Positions 54,662 through 64,000 of a stretch of DNA of 64,000 bases are shown here, piece by piece. The stretch lies in contig CM045735.1 of NCBI GenBank assembly GCA_024760905.1, forward strand, positions 27,533,249 to 27,597,248, written 5' to 3'. Within the stretch, counting starts at the first letter, position 1. Each line of letters starts with the position of its first letter. The stretch comes from Plotosus lineatus. Taxonomy: Eukaryota > Chordata > Actinopteri > Siluriformes > Plotosidae. The notes beneath the pieces are model-generated. The model ran no database searches and was not told the DNA's origin. It was given only the letters and a program-made list of their open reading frames with translations. The position numbers and the translations under genes were made by a program.

Positions 54662-54714
54662 ATGGCGGATCCAAGAATACGTCAGATTAAAATAAAGACT
54701 GGCGTCGTGAAACG
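54662..54714 (+). CDS. tbca: tbca exon 1 (tubulin-binding cofactor A), first coding exon
   Basis: Cofactor A is a small cytosolic chaperone that holds beta-tubulin during tubulin folding and heterodimer assembly. The exon starts ATG at 54662 and encodes MADPRIRQIKIKTGVVK plus the first two bases of an arginine codon. A consensus donor GTAAGT follows at 54715. Human TBCA starts with the same residues except valine at position 6, as I recall, so the identification is strong despite the short length. The rest of the protein is in later exons, which I do not find before 64000; intron 1 therefore exceeds 9 kb and is filled with repeats. ap3b1 lies upstream in the same orientation. Confidence 0.92.
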
Positions 54715-55222
54715 GTAAGTACTACGAACAGTGTTTGGAACGTGTTTATTTATTGGTAGCATGATTGCTACTTTTCCATAGCTCATTTATGGCTCAGCAC
54801 TTAAACTGAATGTTTATGGTTCATCCAGCAAACGTTTATGTTCCGTCACACGTACTCTCTTATTTTCAGTGACACTTCATTTGTTTGCGTATTTCATTAC
54901 TGTGCAAAAGAAAATGTCATTTTATTCTAGTTATTAGCATCCTAAACATAAAATGCCCACGAATGGAAACGCAGCACGAGCATACCCCAACGATACTAGA
55001 TAAGGGGCCATTCAACATTTTCAACATTTTCCTAAGCGTACAAAACGTACACCAGGGGCGAGGGGATGTCTGTGTACGCTTTTTAATATTATAAAAATGT
55101 CGATCAGCAATAATACATGCGCTCCTGAATAGTTTTTTTGAGCGTGTACGTTTGAAACTCTCAATGCGCGATTCGCCAACCAGCTGCGGTGTTGCAAACG
55201 TATCTGCAAAGTCTGCAATGAA
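54715..55222 (+). other. tbca intron 1, 5' part
   Basis: Begins with the GTAAGT donor. No exon, RNA or repeat family was recognised before LINE R9. Confidence 0.6.
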
Positions 55223-55241
55223 TACTACCCAACCCGGTATC
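55223..55241. repeat. TSD of RTE LINE copy R9 (left)
   Basis: TACTACCCAACCCGGTATC, repeated exactly at 58398-58416. Confidence 0.97.
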
Positions 55242-55271
55242 TTCTTCTTCTTTTACTTTCGGCTGCTCCCT

Positions 55272-56165
55272 TCAGGGGTCGCCACAGCAAATCATCCGCC
55301 TCCACCTCACCCTGTCCTCCGCATCTTCTTTTCTGACTCCAACGACCTTCATGTCTTCCTTCACCACATCCATAAATCTCTTCTTCGGTCTTCCTCGAGG
55401 CCTTCTGCCTGGTAGTTCCAACCTCAGCATCCTACTGCCAATATACTCACTATCCCTCCTCTGTACATGTCCAAACCATCTCAATCTAGCCTCTCTGACT
55501 TTGTCTCCAAAACATCTTACGTGGGCTGTCCCTCTGATATACTCATTTCTGATCCTATCCATCCTCGTTACTCCCAGGGAGAACCTCAACATTTTCATCT
55601 CCGCTACCTCCAGCTCTGCCTCCTGCCTTTTCCTCAGCGCCACTGTTTCTAAGCCATACAACATCGCTGGCCTCACCACCATCTTGTACACTTTTCCCTT
55701 CATTCTTGCTGACACTCTCCTATCGCACATCACACCGGATACTTTTCTCCAACCATTCCAACCTGCCTGCACACGCTTCTTCACCTCTTTTCCACACTCT
55801 CCATTGCTCTGGATTGTTGAGCCTAAGTACTTAAAATCCTCCACCTTCGTTATCTCTGCTCCCTGTAACATCACCGTTCCTCCTGGGTCCTTCTCATTCA
55901 CACACATGTATTCTGATTTTCTGAGGCTAACCTTCATTCCTCTCCTTTCCAGGGCATACCTCCACCTCTCTAGATTTTCCTGCACTTGTTCTCTGCTCTC
56001 ACTACAGATCACAATGTCATCTGCAAACATCATAGTCCATGGAGATTCTTGTCTCACCTCGTCTGTCAGCCTGTCCATCACCATAGCAAACAAGAAGGGG
56101 CTCAGAGCTGACCCTTGATGCAGTCCCACCTCCACCTTGAATTGCCGGTCACACCGACAGCACAC
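55272..56165 (-). pseudogene. RTE LINE R9 RT palm to C-terminus
   Basis: 297-residue frame with FKVEVGLHQGSALSPFLFAM, catalytic MMFADDIVICS, FKYLGSTIQSNGECGKEVKK, WNGWRKVSGVMCDRRVSARM, VARKMLRF-like AEMKMLRFSLGVTRMDRIRN, RWFGHVQRRDSEYIGSRMLR and the basic GRRPRGRPKKRFMDVVKEDM. It ends in an ICCGDP tail whose DNA is shared with the SINE. The preceding RT half is in another frame and joins near 56150. Confidence 0.9.
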
Positions 56166-56983
56166 CTCACCACTGTCTTACATCTCTCATACATGTCCTG
56201 CACCACTCTAACATACTTCCCTGCCACTCCAGACTTCCTCATGCAATACCACAGTTCTTCTCTTGGCACCCTGTCATATGCTTTTTCCAGATCCACAAAG
56301 GCACAATGTAGCTCCCTCTGACCTTCTCTGTACTTCTCTATTAACATCCTCAAGGCAAACATTGCATCTGTGGTGCTCTTTCTTGGCATGAAACCAAACT
56401 GTTGTTCACAAATGCTGACCTCTGCCCTTAGTCTTGCTTCCACTATTCTTTCCCATAACTTAATCGTATGGCTCATCAACTTTATCCCTCTGTAGTTGCT
56501 GCAACTCTGCACGTCTCCCTTGTTCTTAAAAATGGGCACCAGCACACTTCTCCTCCACTCCTCTGGCATCTGCTCACTCTCTAGTACCTTGTTGAATGTT
56601 CTTGTCAGAAAATCTACTGCTACCTCTCCTAGACACTTCCATACCTCCACAGGTATATCATCAGGACCAACTGCCTTTCCATTCTTCATCCTCTTCAATG
56701 CCCTTCTCACTTCACCCTTACTGATCTTTGCTACATCCTGCTCCTCAATGGTTACCTCTTCTACTCTTTTTTCTCTCTCATTTTCCTCATTCATCAGCTC
56801 TTCAAAGTACTCTTTCCATCTTCTCAGCACACTTCTGTCATTAGTCAATACAGTTCCCTCTCTGTCCTTTATCAATCTAACTTGCTGCACGTCCTTCCCA
56901 TCTCTATTTCTCTGCTGTGCCAACCTGTATAGATCATTTTCTCCCTCTTTACTCTTTATCCAACCTATCATACAAGTCATCAT
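56102..56983 (-). pseudogene. RTE LINE R9 RT fingers region
   Basis: 293-residue frame covering [98 protein letters not shown] and [19 protein letters not shown]. These are RT motifs 0 to 3 in order. It shifts frame before the GLHQGSALSP box. Confidence 0.9.
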
Positions 56984-58277
56984 ACGCCCTCTGTTTGGCC
57001 TTAGCCACTGCTACTTTCGCCTTACGCTGTGTCTCCCTGTACTCCTGTTTACTCTCTTCGGTCCTCTCAATGTCCCACTTCTTCTTGGCTAACCTTTTCC
57101 TTTGTACACACTCCTGCACTTCCTCATTCCACCACCAAGTCTCCTTATCTACTTTCCTTCCAGAGGACACACCAAGTACTCTCCTACCTGTGTCCCTGAT
57201 CACATTTGCTGTGGTTGTCCAGTCATTTGGAAGCACTTCCTGGCCACCCAAAGCCTGTTTCAACTCCTCCTTGAAGACAACACGACACTCTTCCTTTTTC
57301 TGCTTCCACCACTTTGTCTTCTGCTCTGCCTTTGCCTTTTTCACCTTTCTCACCATCAGAGTCATCCTGCACACCACCATCCTATGCTGTTTGGCAACAC
57401 TCTCACCCACGATGACTTTGCAGTCACTGACTTCCTTCAAATTACATCGCCTACACAAGATGTAGTCTACCTGTGTGCGCCTACCTCCGCTTTCATAAGT
57501 CACCCTATGCTCCTGTTTCTTCTCAAAGAAAGTATTCACCACAGCCATTTCCATCCTTTTGCAAAATCTATCAACATCTGTCCTTCATGCGTTCCTGTCC
57601 TGGATACCAAACCTGCCCATCACTTCCTCGTCCCCTCTGTTGCCTGCCCCAACATGTCCATTGAAGTCTGCACCTATGACCACTCTTTCACCTCTGGGGG
57701 TACTCTGCATCACTTCATCTAAGTCACTCCAGAATCTCTCCTTCTCTTCTAGCTCACATCCTGCCTGTGGGGCATAAGCACTAACAACATTGAGCAGTAC
57801 ACCTTCAATTTCTAACTTGAGATTCATCACTCTGTCTGACACTCTTTTCACTTTTAGAACATTCCTGACAAACTCCTCCTTCAAGGTGACTCCGACTCCA
57901 TTTCTCTTCCCATCCACACCGTGATAAAATAGCTTAAACCCTGCTCCTAAGCTTTTAGCTTTGCTACCTTTCCACCTGGTCTCCTGAACACACAGTATGT
58001 CCACCTTCCTCCTCTGCATCATGTCAACCAGCTCTCTACCTTTTCTGTGCATAGTTCCAACATTCAAAGTCCCCACTCTCAGTCCTAGACTCATGACTTT
58101 CCTCTTCTCTCTCTGCCTACGGACACGCCTCCCACCTCTCCTTCTTCGACGTCTTCGACCAACAGTAGTCCAATTTCCATCAGCACCCTGTTGATTGACA
58201 GCACTGATGGCGGTCGTTGTTAACCCGGGCCTCGACCGATCCGGTATGGAGGTAATACTTTTGATTTGCATCATCAA
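56949..58277 (-). pseudogene. RTE LINE R9 endonuclease and linker, two frames
   Basis: The frame 57585-58277 (230 residues) has LRVGTLNVGTMHRKGRELVD, DILCVQETRWKGSKAKSLG, SAYAPQAGCELEEKERFWSD and VVIGADFNGHVGAGNRGDEE. A shift near 57570 leads to 56949-57554 with THVTYESGG-like RVTYESGGRRTQVDYILCRR, AKQHRMVVCRMTLMVRKVKK and ETWWWNEEVQECVQRKRLAK. All catalytic motifs of the APE endonuclease are present, but not in one frame. Confidence 0.9.
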
Positions 58278-58416
58278 TAATTGGCATTGGTTTTACGTCG
58301 GATGCCCTTCCTGACACAACCCTCTGCATTTCTCCGGGCTTGGGACCGGCATGAGGGGGAGAGACACTGGTTAGTGCCCCCCACCTCATGGCTGCATTAC
58401 TACCCAACCCGGTATC

Positions 58417-58744
58417 AGCTGCGGAAACATCAGAGGGCAGCTGAAGCGTGGTCGTCCAAAAGCCAATGACCAATAAAAACTGCAGACATTTTGAATTATA
58501 TTTTAATATAAAATAAAATTATTAAAAACGTTATTTTTATTATTAAAACCAAATTAAAGCAGGTGTCATGAAAAATAATTCTTTAAAAGTATACTTTTTT
58601 ATTGATTTTATTATTATTTGACTGGTGTATAAAAGAGGTATTGATCAAGGAAATACATTGATTTATTTTATAAAAGAGGTTTGACCATTGTTTTGTTTAA
58701 TGTCTTATTTAAAAATCCTGCAGAGAGATCAACATTTATTTGTA
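58417..58744. other. tbca intron 1, unassigned AT-rich sequence
   Basis: No gene or repeat family was recognised. Confidence 0.4.
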
Positions 58745-58915
58745 CCCTTTGGGTGGGGGTGGGGGTGCGCGAATGAGGAAAAAAGGGCGGGACATCAGCT
58801 CAACCGATCAGGAGAAAGGAGTACAGCCATTGGCTGAATTTGAATCTCGTGCCGGTTGGGCAGTCAGCAAATACTCAAACCGTGGGTGCAAAACTGAATA
58901 GTCAAGGCCCTACTG
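58745..58915. mobile_element. 3' end of a Tigger-like element (family T2)
   Basis: GGGCGGGACATCAGCTCAAC, CAGCCATTGGCTGAATTTGA, TACTCAAACCGTGGGTGCAA and the terminus GTCAAGGCCCTACTG followed by TA. It matches 63210-63350. The left boundary is approximate. Confidence 0.65.
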
Positions 58916-59721
58916 TACTCTCTGTACACTTGGGAAAATGTTTAAAATGTTAAACCGCCCCTAATAAACTTGAGAAAATGTTTCTTTTTATATGGTTAAG
59001 GTTTAATAACTATATGCTACAGTGCTCCAGTTGTCGGACATATTTGAACTTACTAATAAATCATGCGTATTTATTGTGTGTGTGTGTAATATATATACAT
59101 ATATGTGAGCCACTCCACCGAAAGTAGGCTCTTGTGTCCAAAAATTAGCTTTTTGCACAGTCAGATAGAGGAGGCCCAAAGCTGCAAAATGCAGCAAAAA
59201 AGTTTGTCAATACTTTGAAAACTGACCGAGCTATGCCATTTCTTGTGTCAGCATTCAACTAAAAATTTCAAGAAAAATGAGCACAAAGCTTGGCCTTCTT
59301 CCAAGATCATTAGTCCTTAGCAACCAAACATTTTTATGCACCTCAGCCATATAAACTTTTAGAAACATGTCAAGGAAAAGTTTTAGGAAGAGATAAGAGA
59401 AATCATACTCATTTTAATCTGACACACCCTTTTTTAAACCCATCAGTCACCATGGTCACCCCCCCATAAATGAACTAAAAACGACTATTTTTTTCATTTC
59501 TGTTTACTCCAATAAGATCAGTATGTATCTTTTCAACCATTATATAAAGGTTCAAATGCCTTCAAATGATACTGATTGAAAAAAAAACAGTCAGGTTCAA
59601 ACAATCACACTGAAATTAAGAAAACTATATATAAGAAAACTATATAACAAAACTCTCTGATTTCTTTATACAAGTAATCTCATCAACTCTGTCCTCATCA
59701 TTATCTTAATCTATATCCTGC

Positions 59722-59931
59722 TCAGCAGAAAGGATCACATCTCATCCCAAACACAATAACTGACTTGTGCACACTTTTATTAACAGATTCCTCTTCTTCA
59801 TCAACATCAAAATCTTCATCAACACAGCTGGCATCATAATCATCATCAGTTTGTTCATCTGTAAAAGGAATGAAACATTTAAGTATTTTTTCGGGTCTTG
59901 ACAAATTTTCGGACAAAACTAAACAACCCAT
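59722..59931 (-). pseudogene. Acidic open frame in family E element
   Basis: Minus strand: CLVLSENLSRPEKILKCFIP, FTDEQTDDDYDASCVDEDFD, then DEEEESVNKSVHKSVIVFG. A TTTTACAG just upstream of the TDEQ codons looks like a splice acceptor (near 59862), so this may be an exon. The equivalent segment of copy 1 (about 7925-8050) keeps similar residues. I do not recognise the protein. Strong acidity suggests an N-terminal region of a transposase or accessory protein. Confidence 0.4.
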
Positions 59932-60189
59932 GATCCAGCATGTCCAGTCCAGACAAGATTACACAGAAATCAAATTATCAAAAAAAATTCCAGAATCAAA
60001 TTTTGCTTGCAGAGAAAAATATTCACCTGCGAAATAATCTTCAAGAACACCAACCATTGAGGCATCGTCAAAGCCCAATTCTCGCGTCGAATGCTGCTAG
60101 ACATCACCGATGACATTTCACTCTCCTTTTCCAGAAATTATGTGTAGTCACAATCTTATAAATAAGCGCAATGACTGTTATTGAAGAGA

Positions 60190-60339
60190 CCAAAGAGATG
60201 ATTCATGGATGTGGTGAAGGAGGACATGAAGGTTGTTGGTGTAAGAGAAGAAGATGCAAGGGATAGGGTGAGATGGAGGCAGATGTTTCGCTGTGGCGAC
60301 CCCTGAAGGGAAAAGCCGAAAAGAAAAGAAGAAGAGACG
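60190..60339 (+). mobile_element. RTE-type LINE copy R10, 150-bp 3' fragment with TSD
   Basis: From CAAAGAGATGATTCATGGAT to CGCTGTGGCGACCCCTGAAG and AAAAGAAGAAGAG. The TSD GTTATTGAAGAGA is at 60177-60189 and 60340-60352. Family E copy 1 shows the unoccupied site near 8650. Confidence 0.94.
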
Positions 60340-60540
60340 GTTATTGAAGAGAAAGTCGGAGCAAGCCCAAGCTGACCAATCAGTGTGCAATCAGTTTCAG
60401 ATCTTCCTTAGCAAGTAGCCTGCATTGTTTATGAGCATATTGTCTTCATAACGTTAACCTATTTTATTCGCTGAAACGGCATTTTAATATTAAAACAGTA
60501 TCCAAAATGGAGAGACTACTTCACGGCCGTTCTTCTGGTG

Positions 60541-62285
60541 TCCTGTAGGCAGAGAGAGAAGAGGAAAGGCACGAGTCTAGGACTGAGAGTAGGGACTTTG
60601 AATGTTGGAACTATGACAGAAAAGGTAGAGAGCTGGCTGACATGATGCAGAGGAGGAAGGTGGACATACTGTGTGTTCAGGAGACTAGGTGGAAAGGTAG
60701 CAAGGCTAGAAGCTTAGGAGCAGGGTTTAAGCTGTTTTATCATGGTGTGGATGGGAAGAGAAATGTAGTTGGAATAATCTTGAAGGAGGGGTTTTTCCAG
60801 GAACGTTCTATAAGTGAAAAGAGTGTCAGACAGAGTGATAAGTCTCAAGTTAGAAATTGAAGGTGTGATGTTCAATGTTGCTAGTGCTTATGCCCCACAG
60901 GCAGGATGTGAGCTAAAAGAGAAGGAGAGATTCTGGAGTGACTTAGATGAAGTGATGCAGAATACCCCCCAGAGGTGAAAGAGTGGTCATTGGTGCAGAC
61001 TTCAATGAACATGTTGCGCATTGAAGAGGATGAAGAGTGGAAAGGCAGTTGGTCCTGATGACATACCGGTGGAGGTATGGAAGTGTCTGGGAGAGGTCGC
61101 AGTAGATTTCCTGACAAGAACGTCCAACAAGGTCTTAGAGAGTGAGCACTTGCCGGAGGAATGGAGACATGTTCTGGTGCCCATTTTTAAGAACAAGGGA
61201 GATGTACAGAGTTGTGGCAACTACAGAGGGATAAAGTTGATGAGCCATACAATGAAGTTATGGGAAAGAATAGTGGAAGCTAGACTAAGGGCAGAGGTCA
61301 GCATTTGTGAACAACAGTTTGGTTTCATGCCAAGAAAGAGCAGCACACATGCAGTGTTTGCATTGAGGATGATAATAGAGAAGTACAGAGAAGGTCAGAG
61401 GGAGCTGCATTGTGCCTTTGTGGATCTGGAGAAAGCATAAGACAAGGTGCCGAGAGAAGAACTGTGGTATTGCATGAGGAAGTCTGGAGTGGCAGAGAAG
61501 TATGTTAGAGTGGTGCAGAACATGTATGAGGGATTTAAGACCGTGGTGAGGTGTGCTGTCGGCGTGACAGAAGAGTTCAAGGTGGAGGTGGGATTGCATC
61601 AAGGATCAGCTCTTGAGCCTCTTCTTGTTTGCTATGGTGACGGACAGGCTGACAGACGAGGTTAGACAAGCTTCACCATGGACTATGATGTTTGCAGATG
61701 ACATTGTGATGTGTAGTGAGAACAGAGAACAAGTGGAGGAAAATCTAGAGAGGTGGAGGTATGCCCTGGAAAGGAGAGGAATGAAGGTGAGCTTGAATAA
61801 GATAGAATGCATGTGTGTGTGAATGAGAGGGACCCAAGAGGAACCGTGAGGTTAAAGAGAGCAGAGATAAAGAAGGTGGAGGATTTTAAGTACTCAGGCT
61901 CAACAATCCAGAGCAATGGAGAGTGTGGAAAAGAGGTGAAGAAGCGTGTGCAGGCATGTTGGACTGGTTGGAGAAAAGTGTCCGGTGTGATGTGTGATAG
62001 GAAGGTATTGGCAAGAATGAAAGGAAAAGTGTACAAGACGGTGTTGAAGCCAGCATGGTTGAGAAACGGTGGCACTGGGGAACCGACAGCAGGCAGAGCT
62101 GGAAGTAGCAGAGATGCAAATGTTGAGGTTCTCTTTGGGAGTAACGAGGATGTATAGGGTCAGGAATGAGTACATCAGAGGGACAGCAAATGTAAGACGT
62201 TTTGTAGCCAAAGTCAGACAGGCTAGATTGAGATGGTTTGGACATGTACAGAGGAGGGATAATGAGTATATTGGTAGTAGGATGC
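60541..62285 (+). mobile_element. RTE-type LINE copy R11, truncated at both ends, internally deleted
   Basis: It begins near the endonuclease start (GTTGGAACTATGACAGAAAA) and passes CVQETRWKGSKARSLGAGFK. At about 61018 it jumps from GADFNEHV directly to [20 protein letters not shown], losing about 1 kb. RT motifs follow ([40 protein letters not shown]). The 3' end is missing: it stops at DNEYIGSRMQ where a (TG)n(TA)n tract starts. Confidence 0.9.
61021..62157 (+). pseudogene. RTE LINE R11 reverse transcriptase, multiple frames
   Basis: The frame 61021-61440 carries [58 protein letters not shown] and a FVDLEKA end stopped by TAA. Later frames give [20 protein letters not shown] (61447), MMFADDIVMCSENREQVEEN (61613) and FKYSGSTIQSNGECGKEVKK (61807). 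It is non-functional. Confidence 0.85.
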
Positions 62286-62286
62286 A

Positions 62287-62351
<65 letters not shown>
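62286..62351. repeat. (TG)n(TA)n microsatellite
   Basis: TG units then about 25 TA units at the broken 3' end of LINE R11. Confidence 0.96.
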
Positions 62352-62356
<5 letters not shown>

Positions 62357-62372
62357 CATACATACACACACA

Positions 62373-63356
62373 CAGTAGGTCCTCGACATTCACAGGGGTT
62401 TCGGTTCCGGGCTCTCCCGCGAATCGAGATAATCCGCGAGTTCTGTACTCGGTTGTAAAACTCCATGTATCATGTCACATCCGCGAATGAGCAAACGGAA
62501 GTAAAATACTGTGTATCTATTACATGCGATAAAATATGCTTCTTAAACATGTTCTATCGACAGTCTTACTCATTAATACAGTATCGATGTAGTAAAATTT
62601 AGTAATGATCAAGAAAAACTTTTCAATTTTTACTTTTATTTTGATTGATTATAAAATATAAACATTATACAGCATATACTGTTGTGAAGCACTAGTATTC
62701 AAGTCTTTTTTGATTAATATTCCAGTACAGTATCTAAGTTTATGCTGAGAATGTTTGTCTGTGAGATTTTATGTGCTGTAGCATGTTTAACAAACGATAC
62801 CAAAAGGATAACCTTTATTACGCTTCATGTCCTTTTACATTGAATTTGGAGTGAGTTCTCCAATATGGTGTTGCCTAGAGGGCGACATTGTGGAGTTCTC
62901 AGAGTCAATTTGTTTTATTTGTGGTTTTGTTTGTACATGCTTTGCACTATGCTTGTCTATGACTGGTCGACCCTACTACAGATCAGAGTATCTTCGGGCG
63001 TGTATAACTAAGCACGCTCAACTGGGCTTCTTGTTAGCCGGGGTGCGGCTAGCACTGAGCTAATATTCTGTGGTAGAACGTCTTATTTCTTCAGAAGAGA
63101 CAGCCAGCGTTTTCTATCGCTTAGCCAGAAAGACGCATAGTGTGTGACTGGTGTCATCGAGCTTAACTGGTAATTAAAACACACATAAAAAAAGAGGCTC
63201 ATTGACAACTTGTGCGAGAATGAGGGAAAAGGGGCGGGACATCAGCTCAACCAATCAGGCCAAAGGACAGCCATTGGCTGAATTTGAATCACCTGCCGGT
63301 TGCTCGGCAGTCAGCGAATACTCAAACTGTGGGTGCAAAACCGCGAATAGTCAAGG
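62373..63356. mobile_element. Tigger-like element (family T2), nearly complete
   Basis: The left end CAGTAGGTCCTCGACATTCA and the right-end block GTGGGTGCAAAACCGCGAAT, AGTCAAGGC form inverted termini (compare 58745-58915). No transposase domain is visible inside, so it is non-autonomous. The right terminus is fused to the left part of the next copy at about 63356. Confidence 0.65.
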
Positions 63357-63657
63357 CGACATTCGCGGGGTTCGGTTCCGAGCCCTCCCGCGACTCTAGA
63401 TAATCCGCAAGTTCTGTACCCGGAAGTAAAACCCCATATATGACGTCACATGTGCGGATGAGCAGCCAGAAGTAAAATATTATGTATCTATTACATGTGT
63501 TAAAATATCCTTCTTAAACACATTCTCCAGACAGTTTTATTCGTTAATACAGTATTAATGTAGTAAATGTAGTCATGATTAAGAAAAACTTTTAAATTTT
63601 GTACTGTGATATTTATTTATGAAATATATAAACATTATACAGCATATTCTATATATA
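63357..63657. mobile_element. Second Tigger-like T2 copy, left part, tandem to the first
   Basis: CATTCGCGGGGTTCGGTTCC, GTTCTGTACCCGGAAGTAAA and ATACAGTATTAATGTAGTAA repeat 62387-62690. The copy is interrupted at a TA by the element starting at 63658. Confidence 0.65.
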
Positions 63658-64000
63658 CAGTGATACCGCTGCTCACGAACATAATTGGTTCCCAGAAAGT
63701 GTGTGTGAGGCGAAAAGTTCGTCTTCCGAACATGTATTTCCCATAAGAAACCATTAAAATGAGAATAATCCGTTCCTAGGTCCCCATAAAACATAATTTT
63801 CTACTAAATAAGCCTTAAAACTACACAAAAATATACCTTATTTTATGTATAATAAATGTCTATTGTATTGTAATTAAAGAAATAAACTGTACTGTATAAT
63901 AAAGTCGTTTTATTTACCTTTGTGATGGTAGTTGATGGCTTGATGGAATGGAGTGGGAGGAGGAGGGAGGGAGGGACTTACTGTTTGGAAGGAGTGTTTG
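63658..64000. mobile_element. Tigger/pogo-like deletion element, second copy (runs off window)
   Basis: CAGTGATACCGCTGCTCACG onward is nearly identical to 3960-4302. A TA precedes it (63656-63657). The remainder, including the transposase remnant, would lie beyond the window. Confidence 0.88.

Larger units (their letters stand above)
55242..58397 (-). mobile_element. RTE-type LINE copy R9, full length, exact 19-bp TSD
   Basis: 3156 bases with both ends intact: 5' ATGCAGCC at 58397 and a 3' (AAG)n-type tail at 55242. The exact 19-bp TSD makes it the best reference for the family in this window and one of the younger insertions. It lies antisense in tbca intron 1. The coding region needs at least three frame changes, so it is inactive. 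Confidence 0.96.
59098..60540. mobile_element. Unclassified TIR element, family E, copy 2 (right end missing)
   Basis: The left end ATGTGAGCCACTCCACCGAA is the inverted counterpart of the right end of copy 1 (9185-9224). The interior follows copy 1 in order. It is interrupted by a short LINE insertion (60190-60339) and cut at 60540 by LINE R11. The same acidic coding traces are present. Confidence 0.72.

Overview
The window looks like vertebrate, almost certainly teleost, nuclear DNA. It is AT-rich, has no operons or dense coding, and is packed with transposable elements typical of fish: Rex1 and Rex3 LINEs, a CFDP2-like RTE-type LINE, an L2-type LINE, tRNA-derived SINEs, hAT, Tc1 and Tigger/pogo DNA transposons, and a Ty3/gypsy element of the Gmr1 type.

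Only two host-gene pieces are supported, both on the + strand. At 5212-5362 there is an exon with a splice acceptor, an open frame and a stop; I read it as the last coding exon of ap3b1 (AP-3 complex subunit beta-1). At 54662-54714 there is a first coding exon starting MADPRIRQIKIKTGVVK and ending in a GTAAGT donor, which is the N-terminus of tubulin-binding cofactor A (tbca). As I recall, AP3B1 and TBCA are also neighbours in the same orientation on human 5q14.1, so the two calls support each other. The roughly 49 kb between them, plus the start of tbca intron 1, is almost entirely repeats.

Layout. 1-5211: ap3b1 last intron with a nearly full-length Rex3 and a Tigger-like element nested in another. 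5212 to about 6.7 kb: ap3b1 end and presumed 3' UTR. 7.4-9.2 kb: copy 1 of an unclassified terminal-inverted-repeat element (family E). 11.0-17.1 kb: a decayed hAT element carrying a full-length RTE-type LINE, a SINE, a Rex3 piece and a Tc1 end. 18.9-30.4 kb: LINE fragments, a Tc1 transposase fragment and a Gmr1-like gypsy element whose integrase lies upstream of its reverse transcriptase, cut by RTE LINEs and a SINE. 30.4-37.1 kb: mostly unassigned sequence with chimeric SINEs. 37.1-45.4 kb: RTE, Rex1, SINE, L2 and a decayed LINE. 48.0-52.7 kb: an RTE LINE split by a Rex1. 54.4-54.7 kb: tbca promoter and exon 1. 55.2-64.0 kb: tbca intron 1 with a full-length RTE LINE, family E copy 2, Tigger-type pieces and a second copy of the first Tigger element running off the window end.

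The elements are related to each other in use. The RTE-type LINE (at least 11 pieces) shares its 3' tail and a 5' UTR segment with a tRNA-derived SINE, so it probably mobilised that SINE. The same SINE head also occurs with a different tail. A second SINE family shares its tail with the L2-type LINE. No LINE, LTR or transposase reading frame here is intact. Coordinates of decayed elements are by eye and usually good to 5-20 bases; target-site duplications (TSDs) were read directly.
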